Assembly: GCA_951394405.1 (NCBI GenBank)
Contig: OX596334.1
Location: 3,782,001 to 3,846,000 of the forward strand
Source of the DNA: Coprinellus micaceus
Taxonomy: Eukaryota; Basidiomycota; Agaricomycetes; Agaricales; Psathyrellaceae
Length of the DNA stretch: 64,000 nucleotides
Reading direction: 5' to 3'
The translations under genes and the position numbers were made by a program. The notes below the pieces were generated by a model, which was not told the DNA's origin, ran no database searches, and saw nothing but the letters and a program-made list of their open reading frames with translations. Of this stretch, positions 45,975-57,422 are shown in pieces (within the stretch, counting starts at the first letter, position 1; the number at the start of each line of letters is the position of its first letter).

Positions 45975-46808
45975 ATGGCGAGCACTAACACCCCACTTCA
46001 CCCGGGACCGCCTTCTTACTCTCAAGCAGAGCTCGCAGAGAATCCGTGGCTTGCTATCGAATTGAAGCTGTACGATATCATCGCGGCTAGCATCAAGACG
46101 GATGACGAATTATCCAGGACCTCCGCTGCACAACAGCTGAACGTGCTCTTCCCAACCAACCGCCCTGGGGCCAACGAAAGCCCTGAAAGCTTCCTCTGGG
46201 AGCTTTGGGGCGTCGTAGGCAAGTTCGCAGGGGGATCACCCCACGAAGGGCCGCATCAGGACAGGCTCGTCGAACTACTGGAGACCCTTCGCGGCCTCCC
46301 TAATCCCATCGATCTGAATATGGAGAATTGGGGCCCTGCCAAGCTGTGGGTAGACCTCCCGCTCCTCGGCCCCGTCTTACGCGAGACGCTCGACACAGAC
46401 CAGGGCGTCAATTTCGAAGCGTTTCTCGCGCGCCTCACGCAGAGTGAAGTCGCCAACTGGTCGTGGCTTGGACTGGTTGCCTTCCACAACGCCCTGGAGG
46501 TGGAGCCGGACGCTCGATCTCGGGCGTACAAGGAACAGGGACCGTCGCTTGATGCTCAAGTGCCTAGAGCGATCATGTGGCTGAAGATTGCAGGAAAGAA
46601 AATCTATGAGGAGGTGGAGAAGGAATCTTTGAAAGAGGAGGCCTATGGTTCTGGAGGGAATTGGAAGGGCCCAGGGGGCTTTTCGAAGGAGCGGTGGAGC
46701 TATTGGAAGAAGAGATTCGAAGAAATTGGAGTGCACGAGCAGGCCAATGAGAACACGAAGGATCTTGCGAAGAAGGGGTTTGCATTGGCGATGCAGCTGG
46801 AGAAGTAG
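45975..46808 (+). CDS. DUF3632-family protein (277 aa), intronless
   Basis: A single uninterrupted ORF, unusual in this window. Key blocks: ELAENPWLAIELKLYDIIAA, FLWELWGVVGKFAG followed by DRLVELLETLRGLP (the pattern I associate with fungal DUF3632 proteins), LWVDLPLLGPVLRETLD, NWSWLGLVAFHNALE, PRAIMWLKIAGKKIYEEVEK and a C-terminal helix KDLAKKGFALAMQLEK. No signal peptide or membrane helix, so probably cytosolic or nuclear. The family has no established function. It has its own TATA box and lies between two secreted-protein genes on the other strand. The start fits the family and the TATA distance. Confidence 0.8.
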   Translation: MASTNTPLHPGPPSYSQAELAENPWLAIELKLYDIIAASIKTDDELSRTSAAQQLNVLFPTNRPGANESPESFLWELWGVVGKFAGGSPHEGPHQDRLVELLETLRGLPNPIDLNMENWGPAKLWVDLPLLGPVLRETLDTDQGVNFEAFLARLTQSEVANWSWLGLVAFHNALEVEPDARSRAYKEQGPSLDAQVPRAIMWLKIAGKKIYEEVEKESLKEEAYGSGGNWKGPGGFSKERWSYWKKRFEEIGVHEQANENTKDLAKKGFALAMQLEK

Positions 46809-46964
46809 CCTCGAAGTTGCCCAAGTCGACTTTCTTCGGAGCCAAATGGGGGAAATTTTGCTAGGTCCAATCTGGAGTTGGTTTGGCGTGTAAGGGTACA
46901 TCAACGTGTAGAATGAGAGACCCGGCCTCTGTTTCTGCGTTCGCTTCTACAACTCTCCAACTGG

Positions 46965-48308
46965 TCAACACTGGCGTCTTTCCGACTCAGAGGGCCCCAA
47001 CTGGAGCTGCTTAACATATCCAAGAAAGTCATTCTTGTCCCTCCCCTGGCCGCGTACGTAGTCCTTCGCTGCGATTGCATCCTTCCCTTTGGGGATGTTC
47101 TTGCATTCAAAGACGTGCTTCTCCTGATACTTCAAGCTCTTGTCGGCGATGCTCTGCTTGACGATTGCATATTGATAAAAGTCCTTTGTCAGGTTTATAT
47201 CTGCGTACAATGGGGTTAGTTCATGGCCGATAGTCCGTCACGGGAACAGAGGGATTAGGCCAACGCTCACCGTCTGGGCCGTTCATGGGCCTGGAAGCGA
47301 ATGGCGAAACATGGTCGAGTCAGCTCATGCCAAGAGAGTATCATGGATATGAAAAACGCACCCTACAAGTAGATCATAGTTGAGGCAGTACCACTGTAGG
47401 AATCACCACATTAGCTGGACAAACAGGATGCTCAAGTTGACGGGCGTACGTTCCGGGAATTGTTGATAACTCTGCCATTGGCAGTTCTGAAGCTTTGGAG
47501 CTTGAGACTATTTCAAACCAGTACGTCAGTAAGTCTTCAGAGGGGATGCAACTCTGCACACCTTGGAGGCGGCGTCCATTGAAACGCTACGAGTGAAGTT
47601 CACCTATGTTCAGTATGAAATACATAGATGCTGACGGCGAACATACTTAAAACAGTGGCAATCGCGGGCGCCCCTCGCCCTTCGTGACAGACAAACTGCG
47701 CTGCGGCAATGATACTATCTGTGAGGTAGAATGCACCGTCGCATCCTAAGCAGAAAAGGTCAAACCCCAACCCCAAGCTCGTCTAGTCCGTAAAATCGAT
47801 ACCTGGCTGTGTCTTGTGAAAGTCTCCCGCTTCGGCGGACATGGAGAGGGTCACCCTCTCAATGATTGATTTCGCCTCTTTCGGGTCGTACACGCCGTGG
47901 TACAGGGTGGTAGGTTCTCTACCAGTTGGGTGGGTGACCACTACGTCGTCACCCCCGCACACTTTGACGCTCTGATTTTTACTTTTGCGAGCAGGTGCGC
48001 CGACCGCACTTCCGACTTTGCTCTTGGGGGCAGTCACCTTTCGGGGAGAAGGCGCCTTCCTGGTCCCTTTATTGACCCTGCGAGCCGACGCATTTGGGCG
48101 AGAGGATATTCTTCCGGATCCATTGGTGACCTTGGGGGAGGTCGTCGGAGCTTTCGGGTTCAGAGTCTGTGGAACCGTCCATGAGAAGAACCGCGGGCAC
48201 AAGTCCTGGATAATCACGACTCACCCCCTTTGGTCCGGCTGGAAGCGCCTCGATCCCCAGGACGAGCATAACCAGGACGCAACCTGGAAGGAACGCTAGC
48301 AATTGCAT
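46965..48308 (-). CDS. Secreted protein with ADP-ribosyltransferase-like (DUF3990-like) region
   Basis: Starts MQLLAFLPGCVLVMLVLGIE (signal peptide) at 48308; the joint between this exon and the next frame is not settled. A basic linker (SARRVNKGTRKAPSPRK; APARKSKNQSVK) precedes TTLYHGVYDPKEAKSIIERV and, across an intron with donor near 47795 and acceptor near 47748, GDFHKTQP then GAFYLTDSIIAAAQFVCHEG. Later exons give YDLLVG and RPMNGPD. The last exon has KDFYQYAIVKQSIADKSLKY and ends at 46965. The YHG...GDF...G.FYLTDS...YD..VGP series resembles the ADP-ribosyltransferase-like fold of DUF3990. Whether it has NAD-dependent activity cannot be told from sequence. At least six exons; limits are approximate. 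Confidence 0.65.
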
Positions 48309-48419
48309 GTGGTGTATATGCCTTTAAAGTGAGTAGGGAATACCAACGGTCAACGTCGGTGAACCAAAAACGACCTGAGGGGCATAAAATCACGTCAACG
48401 CGCCGCTTTACACCCAGAC

Positions 48420-48456
<37 letters not shown>

Positions 48457-51400
48457 GGGTCGGTGCTTACCAGCGTAGAATGTGGGTGATCAACACTACA
48501 TTCGACTGGAGTCAACTCAAGGTTTATAACAAGTTCTGTACTCAATGTAGGTCCCGATTCAGATCAGCTGAGGTGATTTCGAGTGCACTCGCACACACAG
48601 ACACGAGGGTACGTGGGTGCAGCAGAACCGTAGGGAAGAGCGACGAATCTTTTCTGGACCCACAAGGCGACGAGGCAGGGCCAGTGTTGGCTCACCGACG
48701 AAGTCAAGACCCTTTGCGAAGGTTTGAACCACCGCGACCGCAAGAATTAGCGCTGAGCTGAGCCTCAGCTAGTTTTGGCGCTTGGCTGGCAGACCATGCA
48801 AGAGGTATTTTGTGATTCCAACAGGGAACCGGCTGGCCGTCCACCCCGCTCGTGAGCCACGGTTTATGGAAGCCCTCTGACTTCTTCCAGCCGTAGCCGC
48901 AGTTACCACCGGGTTTAAAGGCTTTCGAGCCTCATGCTTGGTTGAGGATTCGAGCTGTTGTGGATGTCGAGCGGAAAGCCACTGGCGGGAAGCGGTGCCG
49001 GCTCGGCAAGACTCAACGCCCGGAAATTGCCGCACTGAATTGAACCACCAAACTGGGTTGAACGCAGGCTGAACTGACTCCCCCTCGTGTCTCAAGACCT
49101 TTTCCTGAGCTCCTGCCCTAGCCGTCCCTTCAAACCCCCGTATTCCTGAGCATATACTCGACGATTATATCCAAGCGTTATCTGGCGGCTGTCGATCTTG
49201 TTCAGGAGCCTCAACGATCGTCTATGGCTTGTCTTTGGCTCACAAATTTCAAGATCATACTGAACTCTTCCCCTGGCTGCCGCTGGCACCACTTCTCCCG
49301 GTCAGAGGCACGGTTAAATGCATGTCATTTGCCCCTTATCCCTTGAATCTCCGCGAGCGTTCCTTTTTATCCTCCTTCAGCGTGCCATATGCTCTGAATC
49401 CTGGATTCGCAACTTGAGCGTAGTGGGTGGCCACCCTTTCTAGATGTTGACCGCGACGTAGAAAAGCATGCTTCAACCCCTTCCTTGGCTTCACTTCCCA
49501 GTTCCTTGGCGACCAGCTTCTATTTCTTGACATTGACGACGACACCCGCCCCACGCCCTCGTCCTCGCTCTCGCCGATCCCAGTCAACCGAGGAGTATCG
49601 CGCTGAAATAAGCTGGATGAACCCTGTAAAATATTCGCACCGCGCGACACCGCTTTGTTTGTACATCTGCTGGAGATCCGCGGTTTGCCGGACCGCAAAG
49701 GCTTTTCAACTCAAGCCCTGCCCTCTTCGACGTACGCACGACCTCAGGGGCTCGGGGAACTTATAAGCGGCGATTGGTGGAGGACACCGCCAAAAGTATG
49801 TTTAAACGCACACTTCTCGTACTCGGCCAGGAAGGCTACTCACACTCGAAGAAACCGTGCGTCGGTTGAACGAGTCACCCGTCGCCACGGGGTTACAGAT
49901 GTTTGTACACCGTGGCCGGGGGCTACGAAGCAGTGTGAGGCGATTGTGGGCTAGCCTTTGTCCCGGGGTCGGCCCCATGCTATCAGTGGGTTCTTGCGTA
50001 GTCCCCGCGATGTAACCAATCTAATCTAATGTGCTATACACGTAGATCGGAGAATCCTACGAGTACTATTCGGAGTCCATCTGGACTCTCGGGCCAACTG
50101 AAACTCGGGCTCGAGGACAACGTCATCCAGTCGTTGAAGAATCGCACTGGCTAAAGTTACTTCGCTTCACCTTTCCCCGCGTTCTGACCTTCTATCTAGT
50201 GGCCATAGCGCATATAGCGCATTGTCCCTTCCTTCCCTCCTGCATTCCTTCGTTCTTGTCACCTCCCTTCCCCGCAGGCTGCAGCTCGTGTGCTCACCAC
50301 CTATAATTAGACTTCCTTCTCGGCTAACCCCACATTTCATTTGCATCGCCGTTGCCACTTCTGCCGACTCTACCCTACGCTACTAGTCTACACTTCGCTT
50401 CCCCGCACTTCGATCATCACTCTCACCAGGTGCGTGCGTTCATTTTGCTGACAAGGCTCGACGAGGCTGATATCATCCTTCTCCGTGATATTTTTAGGCA
50501 GAGTCCACGAGTCGATAGGTCGATATCAGTGCTTAGGCGACTTCGTAGCCGAATGAACTCCGAGTCTCTACCATATAGGTGAGATATGAGATGGTTACCT
50601 ACCATGTACTGAGGACCATGGGGCGGTCCAGGGTGGCTCCAAGCGATGAGTGGTAAGCACGCCGTACTTACTCGTATCCTGGGTTGAATCAGCTTCCTTC
50701 CTTCGTCGTCATGAAATTTGATTGTTTTGACTAACTGGAATCCTTATTTTACTAGTAGATTTGGAAGATGGACCCTGATGGACCGTTCTCCGGCGCCGGC
50801 GGTGAGGCTGCAAGCGCCCGTGCAACCCCCCGTTCTCCGATTTGGAAAATGCAGTTAGATGATGAGCCGATGATACGGATGTGTCGTCAATCCCGCTGAA
50901 TACCTTCTCCCGACTCTCCACTTTGTCTGATAGTCGATGTAACATACGAGCACGCACGCTTGGTCGAAGTGGCAACAAGCTTCGAATTGCCCTCTGGGGA
51001 CGTCACCTTCGTGATAGTATGTCCGCATCGACATCACCTAAGTAGTCGAAGCGTCAACGCGATGACGCAGGGCGACGCGGGGGAGACCCTAGGGTCCCCT
51101 TGTGCTTGGTACCTCGTTTATTTGGGCCCGGGGTGGGGTACCAGGGGGTACCGATGGGATGGATATGGACAGGGAAAGGGACAAGGACACCAGACTCTGG
51201 GGAAGGTTCAAACCTTATTCCATTCTATTCAATTCAATTGAGTCCCTATTCAAAGTCGACTGACCGACATGGTCACGCGAGCGTCTCTGAACAACAAGTC
51301 CATGTTAGTTCCCGTACATCTATCTGTCTACGTCCATGTCTGGTATGTACCCGCACCCGAAATCTGGCGTCCCGAAGAGCATAAAACACGCTGCCAAAAC

Positions 51401-53698
51401 GTTTGTGGGGAAGTGGGGAAGGGGTCTGAAGCGAGGGGCTTGGGTGGTCACGTTGTGGGGTAACACGGGTTGGGATATGGGGTTTCTTTACGTTAGGACG
51501 GGAGGGTCCTTGGGGTTTAGAATGCCGGTGACGCTGGGATATTAGTGTTCTGTTGCATCTTTGGCGTGGGTGTGCGAGTGTGCGTTGGTATAAGGAATTA
51601 TGGAGTGAAGGGCAGACGAGAAGAGGAGTGATGTGGGTGAGGGCCGCTGAGAATCCCTCGCGATATTAAAAAGTGAAACATGGGTGAAGAGAGAAGAGGA
51701 CTTGGCGTGAAGGCGTGAAGAGTTCGAGGGACGGAGAGGCCGCACCGTTTCATACCTATGTTTAGAGGAACGATAAAACTTTTATTTACCGGGAATGATG
51801 CCCAGCCCGAGCGCAAGCGCCGGCAGCGCTGGTTGGGAAGGGAGGTGGGAGGGAAAGGGGGGAGGGCAACATAAGCGCCCGAGCGTGCGAGGTATACCCG
51901 GAACGGAGCCTGACGGCCGACGACGCTCATGGCTTCGAGCTGCCCGTCAAAGCCAGTGACTCTGAGAGAGAGGAACGTGCATGTTTTCACAGCACAACCA
52001 TCATTCCCATGTCCCTTGTCGGTCGGGTCGGAGCAAGAGCCAGCGGGCGCGAATCATGCGGACTCCTATTGGCTCGGAGCCTACCGACCAATGATGGTCG
52101 TGTGCGCACTTGAAATGTGGATTTGCGGTGAACTGGCGGGGTACGGCGGTGCTGTGCAGTGCACATATCGCAACACCCTTTCCAGGGGCACCTTGAAATA
52201 AGCTCTCTCACCCTTTCCGGGAGTGGGAGGTTAAACTGCCTCGAGGCCTGATGGGGGTGAGGTCAGTTGCTTTGAGCTTTGATCTCCCCGAGCCAGCCGG
52301 GGAAACCACGGCCCCAAAGCGCCGAGAAGCTCGAGCGCTTAAGGAAGGCGGAACCCACTCACCTTGGGTTGGGTCACGTCTTCCTTCATTTCGATATTTG
52401 GGACATGGGCTTCCTAACTGCTTTTGCTATTTTGGCCCTGGGTTCGCGTTACCTCGTTTTTTGTGAATCATTGGGAGGCCAGTGTGAGGGGTATTTGCTA
52501 CTTGATTCGGGGGGTCGCTCGGACTTGTTGGGTTGGGTGGGGAGGTTGTCGGATGATACCCCGGCGGGGGTTAGGTCCTTCTGGGGCTGGTGCTTGGTGC
52601 ACACGCATGATTGATCCCCTACGCAGCCAACACCATAATATTCCGGCGTGTTCCTTTGCAACGCCTTGGGGGTTCGGTGTCCAATGCATCCGATCCTCGA
52701 GCTATTCTTATTGACTGGGATCTTCTCTTGGACCGACCCTTCCGCCGGCGACGCGGCCTGGACGGTGTGTAAGGGCCGTCGGGCGGAGAGAGGTCCAGGT
52801 TTAGAGGAAAGGAAATTCGAATTTCCACCGCATACCTGCCAAGTACGAGTGTGTACCTTGGGTGGTCGCCTGACTGCGTATTTGGAACGTAAGAAACAAG
52901 CGAGGCTATGAGCCAGATTGGCGGATAATTCTGTCATGGATCATGAACGAATTGAATTGGGAAGTCACGCCTGGGGGGGTCGTAAGCGCAGGTAAGCGAG
53001 AGCCTGCCAAGACAGGGGTGCTATTGTGGCCACACGTGATAAGGACCTTGACGGCCTCCGTCGCCGACGATTGCCCTTCTTGTGGTAAATAGGCTCTATC
53101 TCTTTCGTTGGGGGCAAGGCAAAAGCCACTCCGAGAACTAAGGATTAGCTCTGGATGTGATTGTGCGATGAGAGTGAAGAGAATCGTGGGGATAGACTTG
53201 AGATGCGAGGCAGATGGACGGGCAGACGCCATCGCGCGCCGGACGGGGACGGAACGGAGCGCCATGTGTGACAGAATCTCATTGCGGAGTGTTGTGTACG
53301 CCAGTTGACTCGAAGCACACCTTGTTTTTATTTCCCAGTCTATTCTGCCTCCTTATAACCCCCCTCCTCCTCGCCCAGCCCTCCCTCCTCACCGTCTGCA
53401 TGCCCTGTGTGGACAGCCCTCGTCGCCGCTTTCCCCCTTCCTCGTCATCGCCTCCCCAGTCTCATCGCCCATATACCCGGCGACCAGGCCCTAGACACAC
53501 CGGTCCAAGCACCGCATAGAAGACGCCCAGACGGCTCGACACATCGACACAGCCAACACGGACCTCCTAGACATAACAAGCCTGGACCTCCACCACCACC
53601 ACAGCTAGAGCATCTCTCTTGCCTCCGTATCATCTTCAACCCCCTCGACGTCACCGTAGACACCTCCCTGGACCCACCCCAGCATACATCTAGTCACC
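48309..53698. other. 5.4-kb gene-poor stretch
   Basis: Apart from the GA microsatellite, only short ORFs without motifs were found on either strand. The longest (162 codons, minus, 52937-52449) looks like random translation, Pro/Ser/Arg-rich without helices. No LTR, TIR pair or transposase motif was recognised. Pyrimidine-rich tracts at 50210-50280 and 53320-53400 may be promoter-like; the latter is about 300 bases upstream of the next gene. Confidence 0.45.
48422..48454. repeat. (GA)16 microsatellite
   Basis: Perfect GA dinucleotide run of about 33 bases. Confidence 0.95.
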
Positions 53699-55956
53699 AT
53701 GCGTCCCTGCCTCAAATCGACACCCTCGTTCACCGGGTCCTCATCTTCATCGGGTGGCCTCTCTTTCTCCACTCTCTCTTCGTGCACCCCTTCGACTTCC
53801 GGTTCATGCCTCGGGACGACCGCCGCATGCCAGCGTCGCAAGTGCGTTGCGTTCCAAGTAGACTCATGTCTCGAAACCGTCTTCGTCGCCGATGAGTGGG
53901 ATAGAACCCCGACAGAACCAGCGAGGAAGCTTTCGTATCAGTAAGTCGGAATTTTTCTTATCTCCTACTATCTACTCCAGGGAAGTGCCAAGACTGACCT
54001 CAATTTTCACAGGGATCTCCTCGAACTGAAGGAAATCCAACGCTCCCTGCCACGCGCCAACCAGCCCCCAGACCACCTCGCAGGTCGCGCAGGGAGGCAG
54101 TACCTCACCACCGTCCCCATTTCTCTCCTCCCCCTCCTCCCATCGACATCCCCCGTCGCTCCACCCCCATCACTCAACCATTCGCCGACGCACCCCAATG
54201 CCACCAACCTCTCAAATCCCATATCCCCTTTCTGGACTTCTGGCCATTCAAGACCGGACCCATCGGCGGGAAGCAATTGGACGCCAGTCCAGTCCCCTAC
54301 GTCACCGACCTCGCCTTACTCCCCCTCTGTCGACCCCTCGGGCGAGACGCATTGGGTCTCCTTCAACCCCGACTCTCCCCGCGATCCTGGTAGCCTCGCA
54401 GGGACGAGCCCACCCGCCAGGAGCCCGATCCACCCCCCGCGCTCAGCCGTGGCCAGCGCGGTGCCCAATCCGACCTTCTACCCACCAAGTTCTCCCCCTA
54501 GTGGCGCTTCCCAAGCCCCAAGGTGAGTGCTCGCTTTTAGTGAACGAGCTCGTGTGCTAATTATAATTGCAGTTACCCTCCACCACCAAGCGTTCAGTCG
54601 GTGAAGCAGAAACCGCGGTTCGCATTCCTCCCCTTGCTGGACTCACCACCCGCCGCGGACACTACCACATCTTCGCCTTCTCCCCATTCGACAACCCCGA
54701 CGCTGAAATTGCTTACGCCTTCCGCAGACGAGGTCTCCGCTTCATCATCCAAGTGGAGCAGCAAGGCTTACAGCACCGCCGATGCCGATCCGCCGTACTT
54801 CCAGCTCCCACCGCCCCGGCGCGTTCAGAAGGGTGGACCATCACCGAGCTCCACTGCCTCGTCGTCGTCGGGCACAACCAGCGGATCGCGGTTCTCCGCT
54901 TATTACAACCGCGAGGGTGGGGACTGGGAGGAACAGCGTCAGCATCGGAGCTTCGGCTCGGCGATGAGCGGAAGGAGTAGGAGTAAGAGCCCTCCATCGG
55001 GTGCCACTGGCACGTTTGGACGCAGCCATCCGGCGTTCCAGGCTGCGTACCCCCCGGGGACGACGCTCTCGCCTTCCTCCTCGAGGACGTCCTCAAGGCA
55101 CCCGTCCCCTGTTCGGCCTGAGCCTAAGCAGGCCCAGGCGCCCCCGCCGCAGCCGCCGTCGACGAAGAAGAATGTGATGGTGATTAATGGGATCGAGTAC
55201 GACCTCGGTGGGGACGAGGACGAGCCTGCTCCACCACCGCCCAAGGAAAAGAAAAAGAAAAATGTAATGGTGATCAACGGGATCGAGATCGACTTGGACG
55301 AGGATGAGGAGGAAGAAGAGACCCCGCTCACGCCTATCTCGACGAAGGCACCCAGCCTCCCGCCCTCCTCCCCTACCCCCGCCTACAAACAACCCTCCTC
55401 GCCCATCGCCCAACCCCGCCCTATTTCCCCCGCCGTTTCATCGCGCTCGCCGTCGACCTCGCCCAAGTCGGGTAGTACGAGGGGACCGAACGGTCTCCCC
55501 ACTCCACCGCCGTCGACGTCCCCGAGCCCCGTACCCAGCTGGCGCGCCCTCCCTGTGGAGGAGCCCGAGAGTCCGTTTGTGGGCCTCCATGCGCCTGTGA
55601 CGTTCAAGAGGGCGCCGAGGCCCCCTCTTGCCCCCACTACCGCAGCGCCTTCCACTGCGCCTCAGTTCAAGCCGACGTCGCAGCAGCCCTTGGGCTTGGC
55701 GATATCACCTGGGTTCAGCTCTATGACCAGGCTCCCTGGTGCAAGTCCGACTTCGAGTCGAGGTCCTTCGAGCCCGACGAGTAGGACGCCGACGCCGTCG
55801 AGTCCTGTTGCGAGGGGGAGGAGTGGGAGTGTGTCGTCTGTGGGTGGGAGCCCGGCGAGGGGGAGGAGGGGGAGTATGTGTGGGCAGCAGAGTCAGAGTA
55901 TTGGAGGGATGGGGTTTGATCCGCGTGCGAGTCCGAGGTTGGTGCCCCGAGCGTGA
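53699..55956 (+). CDS. Ser/Pro-rich conserved fungal protein with duplicated NVMVINGIE motif (711 aa)
   Basis: Three exons fit in phase: 53699-53940, 54013-54522 and 54573-55956. The start has a good context (CACCATGC). Exon 1 ends with a conserved-looking block (RKCVAFQVD; DEWDRTPTEPARKLSYQ) that continues in exon 2 (DLLELKEIQRSLPRANQPPD; RQYLTTVPISLLPLLPS). The rest is low-complexity Ser/Pro with two near-identical motifs, KKNVMVINGIEYDL and KKNVMVINGIEIDL, about 25 residues apart, each followed by an acidic run. The C-terminus is rich in SPTS, RGRSGS and RGRRGS phosphosite-like patches. No membrane helix or signal peptide. I do not know a function. Confidence 0.75.
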
Positions 55957-57422
55957 GTTGTGGGCTTGGGAGGTACGAGCGCGTGAGGTGACTATGGACA
56001 TGGGTTTCTTTTATTGACCTTGGTCGATGTATGCTTTTTTTCTTCTTCGCCTCGAGTTTTTGTTTCGTCGTTTGTCTCGCTTGTCAATTTGAATCGTCGA
56101 CGTAGAGCTAATCGTTTGTATCATATCGTATGCATGCACCTTCTCTCTCGGGTTTCTCTTCTTTATATACATAGTCGGCTTTGTGGATCTCCTCCGTCCT
56201 CCCTTCCTCCTTCCCCCGTCCCATTCCTCCTTCCTCGACCCCATCTTCCTTACCTCGATCACGCCTCCCCCTTATGCCTCTCATGCAACTAACATTTAAC
56301 GGTCTCCCCTGCTTGCTTCCACATGGGTCCTTTTCGACTCCTTACATATCTATCTATCCGCCCTCCCAAAGCTCGTTATTCTTTCTCTGTAGACTACATA
56401 CACGGTACATACCGTTCTCCTTTTTTTCTTTATCCATTTCCTCTATACTTTCACACACCTTCGGTCCAGGAGGCTTGGCGCTCCACGACGACTTTAAAGA
56501 GAGCCGCTATTGGCTGTCGGCTGAGCTAGTTGGTCCTCAGATATCTCGTATCTGAGGCGCCTTGGCGGCGAGGGGTTCTGAGGATCCCGAGTGGTGGATG
56601 GCTGGTTGACACCCTTCGCTCGGGGTCAGTCATGCTGTCCGCCTGCATGCTAGCTCTGGAACGAGTCTGTCGAGTGAACGCCGAGACCTTTCGATGTCAC
56701 TTCTTTGGGGCTGTTGTTTTGGTCATCGGTCATTGGTTCACTCGTTTTTGCTTCCCATACTTCGAAGTTTTGTTCTGTTCTTTCATGCTCTTATTTGGCT
56801 CTTACTCATACTCATAGATTCCTTTCGGGGGGCACCACCCATTATAGGCGCCTTCTATTATGTGCGAATCCCTCTTTCTCTTTCACAAAAAGTAGCTTAC
56901 TTGCCTTTCCTACGTATCACCCACACACCCTGCTTTCTAATATCTACCTACTAATGCATCCTGTTTCGAATTCACGTTTTATTTGGTGTTTCCGATCTTT
57001 GTGGTCCCTGAACGGCGGATACCCAAGACTCTCCAAGACTATTAGTACCACCCTTGCCCAAGAGCTCAGCAGAATTTCCACCGGGCCTTCACCCGGAGTC
57101 AAGTCACACTTCCATTGCGTTCGAGATAAGACATGGGCCTGATACAGGATGATATGTCGGGTTTTGGGCGTTGATTTCTGGATATGGATTTCTTGGTGAG
57201 ACTACTACTCCTTGTCAGACGGTTGTCAGTGGCTGCGCTGACCGGTTAACAGGCGAGGCGATGGCGATGGTGTAGAGGCTGGTGGCGATTGCGTGCGTGT
57301 TGTCAAACTTCTGTGTGGGGAAGACCAGCTTCGTTGAGTCTTGATTAATATTGCACACAAAAGTCATTCCTGCCAAAGTAAGTCCAAAAAGGAACTGCCA
57401 GTGTCGATGAAGAGATGACTTA
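55957..57422. other. Convergent 3' region, no gene seen
   Basis: T- and CT-rich sequence (notably 56030-56460) consistent with 3' UTRs of two convergent genes. A possible last exon of the minus-strand gene (57360-57215) appears unused because either splice choice meets a stop quickly. Confidence 0.45.

Noticed and set aside
52449..52937. 162-codon minus-strand ORF
   Set aside because: Composition looks like random translation of GC-rich DNA; no hydrophobic core, motif or splice support.
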